Source of the DNA: an uncultured Brachyspira sp. | Lineage (GTDB): Bacteria > Spirochaetota > Brachyspiria > Brachyspirales > Brachyspiraceae | Direction: 5' to 3' | NCBI RefSeq assembly: GCF_910578695.1 | Contig: NZ_CAJTQJ010000042.1 | Location: 1-21,593 of the forward strand | Length of the DNA stretch: 21,593 nt | Shown: piece by piece, positions 6,796 through 14,765 of the stretch | Layout of the letters: every line of letters starts with the position of its first letter | How positions within the stretch are numbered: position 1 is the first letter of the stretch | Program-made: the position numbers and the translations under genes | The notes under the pieces: generated by a model | Databases searched by the model: none | Seen by the model: only the letters and a program-made list of their open reading frames with translations | Told to the model about the DNA's origin: nothing

Positions 6796-9578
6796 TGTTT
6801 GCTGATATACTTTACAGCCTTACAATATATCCTATAGAATTTATTTTAGAGATAATATTTTATTATTTTAAAGTATTAACGCAAAGCAGTTATACTGTCA
6901 GTGTGATTTTAGTAAGTTTAATTATTAATATACTATCTCTCCCTTTGTATAATATAGCAGAGAAATGGCAGAAAAAAGAAAGAGATATGCAGGCAAAAAT
7001 GAAGCCGATGATAGACAATATTAAAGCAGTATACAAAGGAGATCAGGCATATTTATTAATTAGAACTTGTCAGAGAATTAACGGATATAAAACTATATAT
7101 GCCTTCAGAGGAGTATTGGGATTATTAATACAAATACCTTTCTTCTTGGCAGGATACAATTTTTTTACCAGCTTAACAGGAGCAAGTTCAGAGAGTTTTT
7201 GGCTTATAAAAAGTTTAGGCGAATCGGATAAAATAATTCATATTGGAAATCATTATATAAATTTACTTCCATTTATAATGACTGCATTTTCATTAGCATC
7301 AACATTTGTATATTCAAAAAAATTAACATTTAAAGAATCTATACCTATATTTTTGATGAGCTTATTCTTTTTAGTATTTTTATATAATTCTCCTGCAATA
7401 CTTTTATTATATTGGACTATCAACTGTGCATTTTCATTTTTTAAAAATATAGTTTTAATTAATATTGAAAAAATAAAAAATATAATAAATAAAATACAAA
7501 ATAATAAAATATTTATATCAGCTGCTAAGATAATATATTTTTCATATACTATTTTTATATTTATAATGACTGTTTTATATTTTTTAAGAAATACATTAAT
7601 AAATAAATCATCATCAGGATATGCATTTTTAAAAGTATTTGTAATACATATAAAAACTTATAAAGATTTACTATTAATTTATTTTATTATTTCTATTTTT
7701 ATTTTGATAGTATTTTTAGCAAAAAAGAATATTTTAAATTTTATAAAGATAGAAGGCAAATTAAGATTAAAAATATTTATATCATCATTAATGACTATAA
7801 CAATATTATCAGGATTATTTATTTTAACTTCGCTTATAGCCTCTTCAGGACAGGAATTTGAAAATCCATTTAATATTATATTTGATGTATTTTTTAAATA
7901 TGCAGGTATATTTTTTGTATATCCTATATTTATATATTTTTTATTCTCTGAAAAACTTAAAAATGGCATAACTTTTATATCAATATTTGCAGCATTAATA
8001 TCATTAATTAATACTTTTATAATGGTAATGGATTATGGATATATATCTAGTAATTTTAAATTTGAGCTGGAATATTTATTAATACCAAATTTAAAACAAA
8101 TAATAATAAATGTTGTTTTTATATTATCAGCTTTATTTTTTACATTAATAATAATAAAAAAGAAATTAATAAATTTAATGTTTAATATATTTATAATTAT
8201 ATTATTAAGTTTATTTGCTGTATCATTATTTAATTTTACAAAGATTAACAATGAACAAAAGAAATTATTAGAAATTTATTCTATAGATAAAGACAAAGAA
8301 ATTAATTATAATATATTTAATTTTTCTAAAACAGGGACAAATATATTTATTATCATATTAGACAGAGGAAATCCTGAATTTGGAAGTTTAGTATTCGATA
8401 GATTTGAAGATATAAAAAAAGAATTTGAAGGTTTTGTATACTATCCGAATACATCAGCTTTTGGTGCGGGTACTGTCGGAAGCATACAGGCATTGTATGG
8501 AGGATATGAATATGCACCATTTGAATTAAATGAAAAATATAATCTTAAAGATAAGCATAATGAAGCACTATTAATGATGCCGCAATTATTTTATGATTTC
8601 GGATATAAATCTATGACTTTCGATCCTGCATTTGCTAATTTTTCTTGGATTCCTGATTTAACTATATTTAAAGATTATACCAATATAAAAGCATACAATC
8701 AAAATGACAGTATGGTAGAAAAAGAATTAAATAAACTTCTTTTAAGCGATTTAGATGATAGTTTTAATACTAATGATATAGTAAAAAATAATAAAAATAA
8801 AGCTCAAAGATTTTCATTATTTAGAATGCTCCCTGTTTTTTTAAGATATAGATTATATGCACATAATGATTGGTTTATACCTAATGCGAGCAGAAATTTA
8901 TCTATAGTAGGCAAAAGTATACAGGAATATGCATTATTACAGACATTGACTAATTTGACTAAAATAAATAATGACGGAAATTATTTCAATATTATACATA
9001 GTGATACAACACATGAACCATTCAATTATAATACCAATTTTATACCTTCATTAAAGATTGAAGATATTCCAGACGATGAGTTAAAATATTTCGGAAGTGA
9101 CTTCTCTGCCAGAAGCTACTATTCTACAGCTGCTTCTTTTAGAGAACTTGCCAATTTTTTTAAAACTTTAAAACAAAATCAAATTTATGATAATACTAAA
9201 ATAATAATAGTTTCAGATCATTCAGGGTATTTTTCTCCGTCAGTATTTGATAAAAATGATATGGGACAATTTAAAGTATTTAATTCTATGCTTTATTTTA
9301 AAGATTTCAATTCTAAAGGAGATATTATAACAGACGATGCATTTATGACTATAGCAGATGTTCCGTATTTAGCTTCAATGCATTTAGATAACCCTAAAAA
9401 TCCTTTTACTGGTAAACTTATAGCAAATAAAAATAAAAGCAGCGGCATACAAGTTATAGAATTAAAGGACGGGGAACCCAATGCTAATGAAAAAATGAAA
9501 TATAATTATCGGCAGTCATATATTATAAAAGACAATATATTTGAAAAAACTAATTGGGTTTTAGTAACTAATAAATAA
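6795..9578 (+). CDS. YidC/Oxa1-like membrane domain fused to a sulfatase/LTA-synthase-like domain
   Basis: This is a 927-residue two-part protein. Residues about 10-220 resemble the YidC/Oxa1 insertase core: a first helix with SLIINILSLPLYNIAEKWQKKE, a lysine-rich cytoplasmic helical segment, FRGVLGLLIQIPFFLAGYNFF (104-124), and later membrane helices ending near YWTINCAFSFFKNI. Several more transmembrane helices follow (about 240-480). Residues about 515-870 resemble the alkaline phosphatase/sulfatase superfamily: IIILDRG with metal-ligand candidate Asp523, SAFGAGTVGS with nucleophile candidate Thr560, HSDTTHEPF (His740), and VSDHSG (Asp808, His809). LTA synthases and phosphoethanolamine transferases have this catalytic domain outside the membrane. 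The N-terminal part may instead work as a scaffold. GGGAG at 6783-6787 is the ribosome site. An envelope polymer transferase is my inference; the substrate is unknown. Confidence 0.75.
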   Translation: MFADILYSLTIYPIEFILEIIFYYFKVLTQSSYTVSVILVSLIINILSLPLYNIAEKWQKKERDMQAKMKPMIDNIKAVYKGDQAYLLIRTCQRINGYKTIYAFRGVLGLLIQIPFFLAGYNFFTSLTGASSESFWLIKSLGESDKIIHIGNHYINLLPFIMTAFSLASTFVYSKKLTFKESIPIFLMSLFFLVFLYNSPAILLLYWTINCAFSFFKNIVLINIEKIKNIINKIQNNKIFISAAKIIYFSYTIFIFIMTVLYFLRNTLINKSSSGYAFLKVFVIHIKTYKDLLLIYFIISIFILIVFLAKKNILNFIKIEGKLRLKIFISSLMTITILSGLFILTSLIASSGQEFENPFNIIFDVFFKYAGIFFVYPIFIYFLFSEKLKNGITFISIFAALISLINTFIMVMDYGYISSNFKFELEYLLIPNLKQIIINVVFILSALFFTLIIIKKKLINLMFNIFIIILLSLFAVSLFNFTKINNEQKKLLEIYSIDKDKEINYNIFNFSKTGTNIFIIILDRGNPEFGSLVFDRFEDIKKEFEGFVYYPNTSAFGAGTVGSIQALYGGYEYAPFELNEKYNLKDKHNEALLMMPQLFYDFGYKSMTFDPAFANFSWIPDLTIFKDYTNIKAYNQNDSMVEKELNKLLLSDLDDSFNTNDIVKNNKNKAQRFSLFRMLPVFLRYRLYAHNDWFIPNASRNLSIVGKSIQEYALLQTLTNLTKINNDGNYFNIIHSDTTHEPFNYNTNFIPSLKIEDIPDDELKYFGSDFSARSYYSTAASFRELANFFKTLKQNQIYDNTKIIIVSDHSGYFSPSVFDKNDMGQFKVFNSMLYFKDFNSKGDIITDDAFMTIADVPYLASMHLDNPKNPFTGKLIANKNKSSGIQVIELKDGEPNANEKMKYNYRQSYIIKDNIFEKTNWVLVTNK

Positions 9579-9627
9579 TTAATATATTTCTCTTGTTAAT
9601 ATATTTCTTTTATTTTAATATATTTCT
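9579..9627. repeat. Three short direct repeats between convergent genes
   Basis: TTAATATATTTCT occurs at 9579-9591, 9596-9608 and 9615-9627. The last copy encodes the final residues and stop of the minus-strand viaA gene. I see no hairpin terminator in the 36-bp spacer. Confidence 0.8.
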
Positions 9628-11024
9628 TTTATGCCGTTATCTATATCAAATATCCAATGCTTATTAAATACTCTTCTATAAGAATAGCCGAATGGAAATC
9701 TCCCTATAGATACGGCAAAATATTTATTTCCGTTATTTTTCTGCTTACTGCACATATCCGCTAAATTGCTCGGCATATCCTCCATTATAAAATCGGATAA
9801 TACCAATACATCGGCATTTCTAAAACTAGATGTATTCATAATTCTGTTTGCCTCATAAAGTGCTTTATATATATCAGAGCCGCCATGATAACTGAGTTTA
9901 AGAAATTTTATTAAATCTTCAAGTCCGTTTTCTCTAGTAAACTTACATGTATATATTTCTGTGCTAAAATTAATCAAATAAACATTTCTATTTTCGGATA
10001 AAGCCTGCATAACCATTTTAAACATTACAGCTTTTGCAATATATTCATTAATACCTTTCATAGAACCGCTTGTATCTATACATATAATCATATCGCCTTT
10101 TCTTTCTCTATGTCCTGCTTTTACTATATTCTCAATATCATTATTAAATACATAAGCACTTTTATCAAAGCACATAAGCCTATTTTCTATATATTTTAAT
10201 TTAAATAGTTTTTCGCTATCTTCATTGCATAAAAGCGAAAGTTCTTCAGGTATAATATTTTCTATATCTTTTGCAAAGTATATTCCTACTATTTCTTCTT
10301 TAGAGCTTATTTTTTTATTGGTACTGCTATAAGTATTTTTCAATTCAATATTCTTTAATGATTTTTCTATATCGATTCTTCTTCCCATACTGTCGCATAT
10401 AACTTCTATATCTTTATATTCATTGATAAAATCAGCCCATCTTTTAAGTAAAGATATATCTTCTTCTTCGAGTTCGCCTACTCTGAAATCCCATAATACT
10501 CCCGTTTTTATTCTTAAAATATTAGACATATACTTTAATTTTTTAAGCAGATTAATCCAAGATTCTATATCTGTAATAAATTTATCTCTTCTTTCTTTTA
10601 CTGTATGGATAAGCCAATCATTATTTTTTTTATTATAAGTTTTCTCCCAAGCAGAAATTATATTCTTTTTTAAAACATTCAAATTATTTTTGATATATAA
10701 TCTGTTTTTCCAAAATTCAGTATCATTTGATAAAATACTGAAATTATTTAAATCATTTAATATATCTTCTTCAGTTATTTTTATATCTTTATTTTTAAGT
10801 CTTTTTAAAGCTATATCTAATTCTGTTTTATTATCCTGATACGGATTATTATCATTTATAAATACATTTAAATCTTTTTTCCATTTAGTGATTTTTATTT
10901 CTAATTCTTCTTCTAATCTGCTGTCATTATTAATATTATTGAAAGAGCTATGAAAAACTCCTCTAGCCATTATTTCAGTTCTTTTTATTTCATTTTTATA
11001 AGAATCATTATCAAACTGCTTCAT
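9615..11024 (-). CDS. viaA: VWA-domain protein, ViaA-like partner of RavA
   Basis: This cytoplasmic von Willebrand A protein pairs with the MoxR AAA+ ATPase encoded just upstream. In E. coli RavA-ViaA interacts with respiratory complexes and affects aminoglycoside sensitivity; the role here is inferred. The first 300 residues are mostly charged and helical. The C-terminal VWA domain begins near 309 with the MIDAS motif DTSGS (Asp317, Ser319, Ser321). The second metal loop is GGSD (381-384), where GGTD is commoner, and VLSDF follows (Asp411). Its 469 residues compare with about 483 in E. coli ViaA. The start overlaps the end of ravA by 14 bp with only a weak ribosome site, so translation is probably coupled. 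The C-terminus falls in a short direct repeat. Confidence 0.82.
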   Translation of the reverse strand: MKQFDNDSYKNEIKRTEIMARGVFHSSFNNINNDSRLEEELEIKITKWKKDLNVFINDNNPYQDNKTELDIALKRLKNKDIKITEEDILNDLNNFSILSNDTEFWKNRLYIKNNLNVLKKNIISAWEKTYNKKNNDWLIHTVKERRDKFITDIESWINLLKKLKYMSNILRIKTGVLWDFRVGELEEEDISLLKRWADFINEYKDIEVICDSMGRRIDIEKSLKNIELKNTYSSTNKKISSKEEIVGIYFAKDIENIIPEELSLLCNEDSEKLFKLKYIENRLMCFDKSAYVFNNDIENIVKAGHRERKGDMIICIDTSGSMKGINEYIAKAVMFKMVMQALSENRNVYLINFSTEIYTCKFTRENGLEDLIKFLKLSYHGGSDIYKALYEANRIMNTSSFRNADVLVLSDFIMEDMPSNLADMCSKQKNNGNKYFAVSIGRFPFGYSYRRVFNKHWIFDIDNGIKEIY

Positions 11025-12597
11025 TATTTTCTATTTCGCTTTTTAATCTTTCGGCATCTAATTTGCTGCTCTCTAAATTTTCTATATGAGAATTAAACAT
11101 ATCAATAAAAAAATTAAACTCTTCGTCTGAGATAAATATACTTTTATTAACTGCTTTATTTTTATAAAAATCATTTTTAATATCAATTATAATATTATCA
11201 ATACTCGATATTAAAGAGTTTATTAATTTTAAATACGATTCTTTTTTCTCTCTTTCAATTTTTTTAGCACTTATTTTTTTCATATAGAAGTCAGGCTCTG
11301 CATAATCTAAAAACTCATAATTTCTAGAAACTATATTAGAAACATATCCATTAGCTGCTATAGATGAATTAATTTCAACAGTGCATTTATCTTCTCCGTA
11401 AAAATTGCATCTGAATTTTCTTGTTTGATTTCTGCCTATATCTAAAGGATAAAAATAACCTTTTTTTCCTAATTGTTTTATAGGTATATAAATTATAGTT
11501 TCGCCTTTATTGCCGTATTCATCAATATTTATATATAAAGTCTTTGCTATATGAGGCTTATCATCTATATTTTCTGTATCATAAGTTTTTTCTAAATTAT
11601 AAAACTCATTATCTATATTTTCCTGAATTTTTTTAAAATTTTCTCTCCATTCATTAATATTCTGATTATTGAGATTATAAGATATATTAATGGCATTTTT
11701 TGTAATTTTTTTCACAGCTTCAATATGTTCTTCCAAACTCCATAAGCAGTTATAAATTAAAATACTTTCATAAATATCAGCCTCATTTTTTCCATTCAAA
11801 TATGAAGACATTTTTAATATATAAGCAATATTCTGCCATCTTCTGTCAGAAACATATATAGGAATATCTCTATTATCTTCATTAAATTTTTCTATAGAAA
11901 GTTTTATATTATGAATTATATCAATAACTGTTTTTGAAATCTTTATATTATCAGCCTCTTTATGAAAATTTACCCATTCTTCAGATGAAATTTTTAATTC
12001 TTCATCTATTTCTATATAAGAATCCGACTTAGTATTTTCAAGTATCTTTTCAAAATTATCCTTATTTTTTATATTATTAACCATTAAGCGTATAATAAAT
12101 CTATCATATAAAGCTTCAAGTCCCTGCCCTTCGGGAGGCGTTTCATTGCTTGCAGAAATCAATGCTTTTAGAGGCACTTTAATTTCTTCATATCCGTTTT
12201 TAAAAACTCTTTCATTTATTATAGTTAAAAGAGTATTAAGTATTGCAGGCGTACTTTTCCAAATCTCATCTAAAAATGCAAAATCAGAGCTAGGCAGATA
12301 TCCTTCAATTTTTCTAATATATCTGTCATTTTTTAATTCTTCTAAACTAATAGGACCGAATATATCTTCAGGCGTAGAAAATCTCTGCATTAAATATCCA
12401 AAATATTTAGAATCTTTAAATGCCGAAGATACTCTTTTAGCTATAAAACTTTTGGCAGTGCCCGGAGGACCGTATAAAAACACAGGCTTTCCTGCTATTG
12501 CACTAAGCAAAGTCAATGATACGGATTCTTCTCTTTCATAAAGTCCTTCAGAAAGAAGTTTAATGATTTTTTCTATTCTTGATTTTATATTTTTCAT
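11011..12597 (-). CDS. ravA: MoxR-family AAA+ ATPase, RavA-like
   Basis: This is a hexameric AAA+ ATPase of the MoxR/RavA group. Walker A is GPPGTAKS (43-50). Walker B FAFLDEIWKS (106-115) carries the tryptophan-containing form typical of RavA. Sensor 1 lies in ALISASNE (Asn151), and arginine-finger candidates are in LYDRFIIR (Arg167, Arg170). The C-terminal half, about 210-528, is charged and partly coiled-coil, with a beta-rich stretch near 350-430 that may match RavA's LARA domain. Length is 528 against about 498 in E. coli. It is the first gene of a two-gene operon with viaA. No clear Shine-Dalgarno precedes the start; AATAATAATT stands there instead. The window does not reveal its client. 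Confidence 0.85.
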   Translation of the reverse strand: MKNIKSRIEKIIKLLSEGLYEREESVSLTLLSAIAGKPVFLYGPPGTAKSFIAKRVSSAFKDSKYFGYLMQRFSTPEDIFGPISLEELKNDRYIRKIEGYLPSSDFAFLDEIWKSTPAILNTLLTIINERVFKNGYEEIKVPLKALISASNETPPEGQGLEALYDRFIIRLMVNNIKNKDNFEKILENTKSDSYIEIDEELKISSEEWVNFHKEADNIKISKTVIDIIHNIKLSIEKFNEDNRDIPIYVSDRRWQNIAYILKMSSYLNGKNEADIYESILIYNCLWSLEEHIEAVKKITKNAINISYNLNNQNINEWRENFKKIQENIDNEFYNLEKTYDTENIDDKPHIAKTLYINIDEYGNKGETIIYIPIKQLGKKGYFYPLDIGRNQTRKFRCNFYGEDKCTVEINSSIAANGYVSNIVSRNYEFLDYAEPDFYMKKISAKKIEREKKESYLKLINSLISSIDNIIIDIKNDFYKNKAVNKSIFISDEEFNFFIDMFNSHIENLESSKLDAERLKSEIENNEAV

Positions 12598-12648
12598 AAT
12601 TATTATTTTTTTAATTTTATAAAATTATTATATCATTTTTAATATAAA

Positions 12649-12677
12649 TTGGAATTCTTTATTTTCTATGTTATAAT
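12649..12677 (+). promoter_or_regulatory. Promoter of the HAD hydrolase gene
   Basis: TTGGAA at 12649-12654 and TATAAT at 12672-12677 have a 17-bp spacer, 27 bp before the start codon. On the opposite strand a TATAAT (complement of 12627-12632) could serve ravA, but it has no good -35 box. Confidence 0.65.
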
Positions 12678-12704
12678 AAAAAATATTTATTAAAAGGCTT
12701 CAAA

Positions 12705-13319
12705 ATGTTAAATAATAATAATATAAAATTACTAATATTCGATATGGACGGTACTTTAATAGACAGTGCATACTTAAATTACTATTCATATTATAATGCA
12801 TTTAAAGAATTTAATATAGAATTAGACAAAGATTATTATTACAGTAAATGCTTCGGACTTCATTATAAAGTATTTACAGAAAATATTTTGAAATTAAATA
12901 ATAAACTTATAAATGATAAAAATAATGAATTAATAGAATCAATACATAATTTAAAAGAAAGTATATATTTAGAAAATCTTAATCTAATACAAATACACCC
13001 ATTCATATTAGAAACTTTAATTGATAATAATAATAAAAAAGAAAATAAAAAATATACAGCATTAGCTACGACAGCTTCTCCAAGAGGTGTATGCGGCATA
13101 TTAAAAGAATTCAAACTTGAACAATTATTTGATTTAGTTTTAACAGGAAATGATATAGAAAAAAAGAAGCCAAATCCTGAAATATTTTATAAGTGTATGG
13201 AGCATTTTAGAGTAAAGGAAGAAGAAAGCATTATATTTGAAGACAGCGAAGTAGGACTCGAAGCTGCAAATCAAACTAATGCTTGGGTTATAAAGATAGA
13301 AAAATGGATAAATATATAA
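12705..13319 (+). CDS. HAD-superfamily hydrolase (phosphoglycolate phosphatase/beta-phosphoglucomutase-like)
   Basis: This soluble HAD phosphatase has all the motifs. Motif I is DMDGT (nucleophile Asp13, acid Asp15). A helical cap follows (about 18-95). Motif II is a serine/threonine in ATTASPRG (about 121-128). The motif III lysine is in KKPNPEIF (Lys155). Motif IV is FEDSEVG (Glu179, Asp180). The arrangement fits subfamily I with a small alpha-helical cap, the group that includes Gph, PgmB and general sugar-phosphate phosphatases; sequence alone does not fix the substrate. It has its own promoter and a weak AAGG ribosome site. It converges on the glycosyltransferase gene, leaving 9 bp between the stops and no visible terminator. 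Confidence 0.85.
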   Translation: MLNNNNIKLLIFDMDGTLIDSAYLNYYSYYNAFKEFNIELDKDYYYSKCFGLHYKVFTENILKLNNKLINDKNNELIESIHNLKESIYLENLNLIQIHPFILETLIDNNNKKENKKYTALATTASPRGVCGILKEFKLEQLFDLVLTGNDIEKKKPNPEIFYKCMEHFRVKEEESIIFEDSEVGLEAANQTNAWVIKIEKWINI

Positions 13320-13328
13320 ATATACTTA

Positions 13329-14249
13329 TTATAAAAACTTCTTAAAAAACATACTTATAAATCCATTAGCCCAGCTGAATACTCCTATCTTTATAGAAAT
13401 AATTAAATATGTAATGAAATTCATTTTTTTATCTGAAGAAAAATTGATATTTATAATATCATTATCTAAATTCTTTTCAAAATATCCATGATAAAAATTA
13501 AATTTATGATATCCCGTTCCGTCAAATCCTATATTATTTGTAAAAGATTTCTTTGAGGGCCAGACGCATAATTTTTTTCTTTTATACATATAAAATGAAT
13601 AATAAATATCCCATAAATTATTTTGAATATAAAAATTATCTTTTACAGATTTTTTTAAGGCTAATAAATGAAACCATGAAAATACGCCTCCTAATATTTT
13701 ATGCTTAATGCTTTTATTATACCAAGAAGTATCGCAAGTATCCCAATTTATATCATTCCATTTATTTTTCCAAGTACCCCAGCCCCAGCTATGAAAAGCA
13801 TAAGTAAATATAACATCATATTTATGTCTTTTAGTGGCATGTTTATGAGAAAATGCAGTTACAGCAATAACATCTTCATCATCTTTATAATAATTCAAAG
13901 CATTATTCATAAACTCTAAAAAATATTTATTAGTTTCAATATCATCTTCCAAACCTATAAAATATTCATTATTTTCAAATATGGTATTTACCGCTTTTAC
14001 TGTAGAATATTTTATACCTAAATTTTCTTTAGCCTCATATACATATACATTTTTAAAACCGTCTTTTATTGTCTTAATATATTCCCTAAGTTCAAAAACA
14101 GATTTTTTATCTTCTTCTTTGCTAGGGGCATCAGAGAATATATATAAATCAGTATCAGCTGCCAAAGTATTTTTCTTTAATGCTTCTATTACTCTTTTTG
14201 TATGTTCTGTTCTATTATATACAATAAGCCCCACAGGCGCCAAATTCAT
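13329..14249 (-). CDS. GT2-like glycosyltransferase
   Basis: This is a 306-residue GT-A fold transferase, probably acting at the cytoplasmic membrane on a surface glycan. The N-terminus VGLIVYNRTEHTKRVIEAL is the classic first strand and helix of nucleotide-sugar binding. GLEDDIE (99-105) is the DXD-type metal site, and SWGWGTW (154-160) is typical of this subgroup. A hydrophobic C-terminal stretch (about 280-300) may associate with the membrane. AGGAG lies 7 nt before the start. It is preceded by about 330 bp of leader that includes a strong promoter, the second heptamer array and a hairpin. No other glycan genes adjoin it, so donor and acceptor are unknown. Confidence 0.82.
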   Translation of the reverse strand: MNLAPVGLIVYNRTEHTKRVIEALKKNTLAADTDLYIFSDAPSKEEDKKSVFELREYIKTIKDGFKNVYVYEAKENLGIKYSTVKAVNTIFENNEYFIGLEDDIETNKYFLEFMNNALNYYKDDEDVIAVTAFSHKHATKRHKYDVIFTYAFHSWGWGTWKNKWNDINWDTCDTSWYNKSIKHKILGGVFSWFHLLALKKSVKDNFYIQNNLWDIYYSFYMYKRKKLCVWPSKKSFTNNIGFDGTGYHKFNFYHGYFEKNLDNDIININFSSDKKMNFITYLIISIKIGVFSWANGFISMFFKKFL

Positions 14250-14510
14250 AAAAAAACTCCTTAAAGATATTCAGTTATTATTGATAAAAATATTGATTTG
14301 TATTAATCGAATATATTTATTAAATAAGATATATGCTTAAAAGAGTTGTTATTTTTCTATTTTTGAAATATATTATTTTATTTTTAATAGTTAAATAGTA
14401 TATAGAATAATCAAAATATTTTTTAATAAAATGCTTATTATAAAAAAAATTATGCAATGCCGATAGATATTCTATATTATTAATGATAGAATATATTTTA
14501 TAGTATATTA
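14250..14510 (-). other. Long untranslated leader of the glycosyltransferase gene
   Basis: If the promoter at 14585-14613 is the one used, this is transcribed as the lower part of the 5' leader. It contains a 9-bp perfect inverted repeat (14467-14475 with 14486-14494, 10-nt loop) shortly after the heptamer array. It also contains the tail of the leader ORF, which ends at 14320. I see no better promoter nearer the gene. Confidence 0.45.
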
Positions 14511-14577
14511 GTGAGTTGTGAGTTGTGAGTTGTGAGTTGTGAGTTGTGAGTTGTGAGTTGTGAGTTGTCTTTTTCAT
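14320..14577 (-). CDS. Putative leaderless leader ORF through the second heptamer array
   Basis: An 85-codon frame starts with ATG at 14577, seven bases after the -10 box, which again puts the start codon at the predicted first base of the mRNA. It begins MKKT, continues with THNSQLT repeats encoded by the seven-base array, then with a Tyr/Ile/Asn-rich stretch of low complexity. It stops 70 bp before the glycosyltransferase start. No homology is recognised and composition beyond the array looks non-coding. It is listed because its front end matches the plan of the leader at 6667. Confidence 0.25.
   Translation of the reverse strand: MKKTTHNSQLTTHNSQLTTHNSLIYYKIYSIINNIEYLSALHNFFYNKHFIKKYFDYSIYYLTIKNKIIYFKNRKITTLLSIYLI
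14511..14568 (-). repeat. Heptanucleotide array GTGAGTT (sense AACTCAC), eight perfect copies
   Basis: Eight uninterrupted GTGAGTT units fill 14511-14566 on the plus strand, with periodicity extending to 14568. In the direction of predicted transcription the unit is AACTCAC, so the RNA is rich in A and C, as at the first array. Confidence 0.97.
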
Positions 14578-14584
14578 AAAAAAT

Positions 14585-14613
14585 ATTATATTATATTTTT
14601 ATAATAAAGTCAA
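14585..14613 (-). promoter_or_regulatory. Promoter ahead of the second heptamer array
   Basis: On the minus strand TTGACT (complement of 14608-14613) is followed after 17 bp by TATAAT (complement of 14585-14590). Transcription should begin near 14578-14577, at the leader ATG, and run through the array toward the glycosyltransferase gene. Confidence 0.7.
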
Positions 14614-14730
14614 GTATGCTTATTTTTTTATGCAATATTTTTTTAATATAACAGCTTAATAAACTTTTGTTTGGGCTTTATTTAATATTAAATAGACTAG
14701 CAAGTAAAAATAAAATTTTAATAATTTTCA

Positions 14731-14758
14731 TTGACATATAATTTATTTATGCTATAGT
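14731..14758 (+). promoter_or_regulatory. Strong promoter upstream of prfB
   Basis: Perfect TTGACA at 14731-14736, a 16-bp spacer and TGCTATAGT (extended -10, hexamer 14753-14758) make this one of the best promoters in the window. The nearest certain gene downstream is prfB, about 500 bp away. Confidence 0.7.
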
Positions 14759-14765
14759 CAATTTT

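Noticed and set aside
12146..12541. 131-codon plus-strand frame
   Set aside because: It lies opposite the Walker A and B region of ravA, which is clearly coding on the other strand.
13981..14340. 119-codon plus-strand frame
   Set aside because: It is antisense to the glycosyltransferase N-terminus and has no ribosome site.
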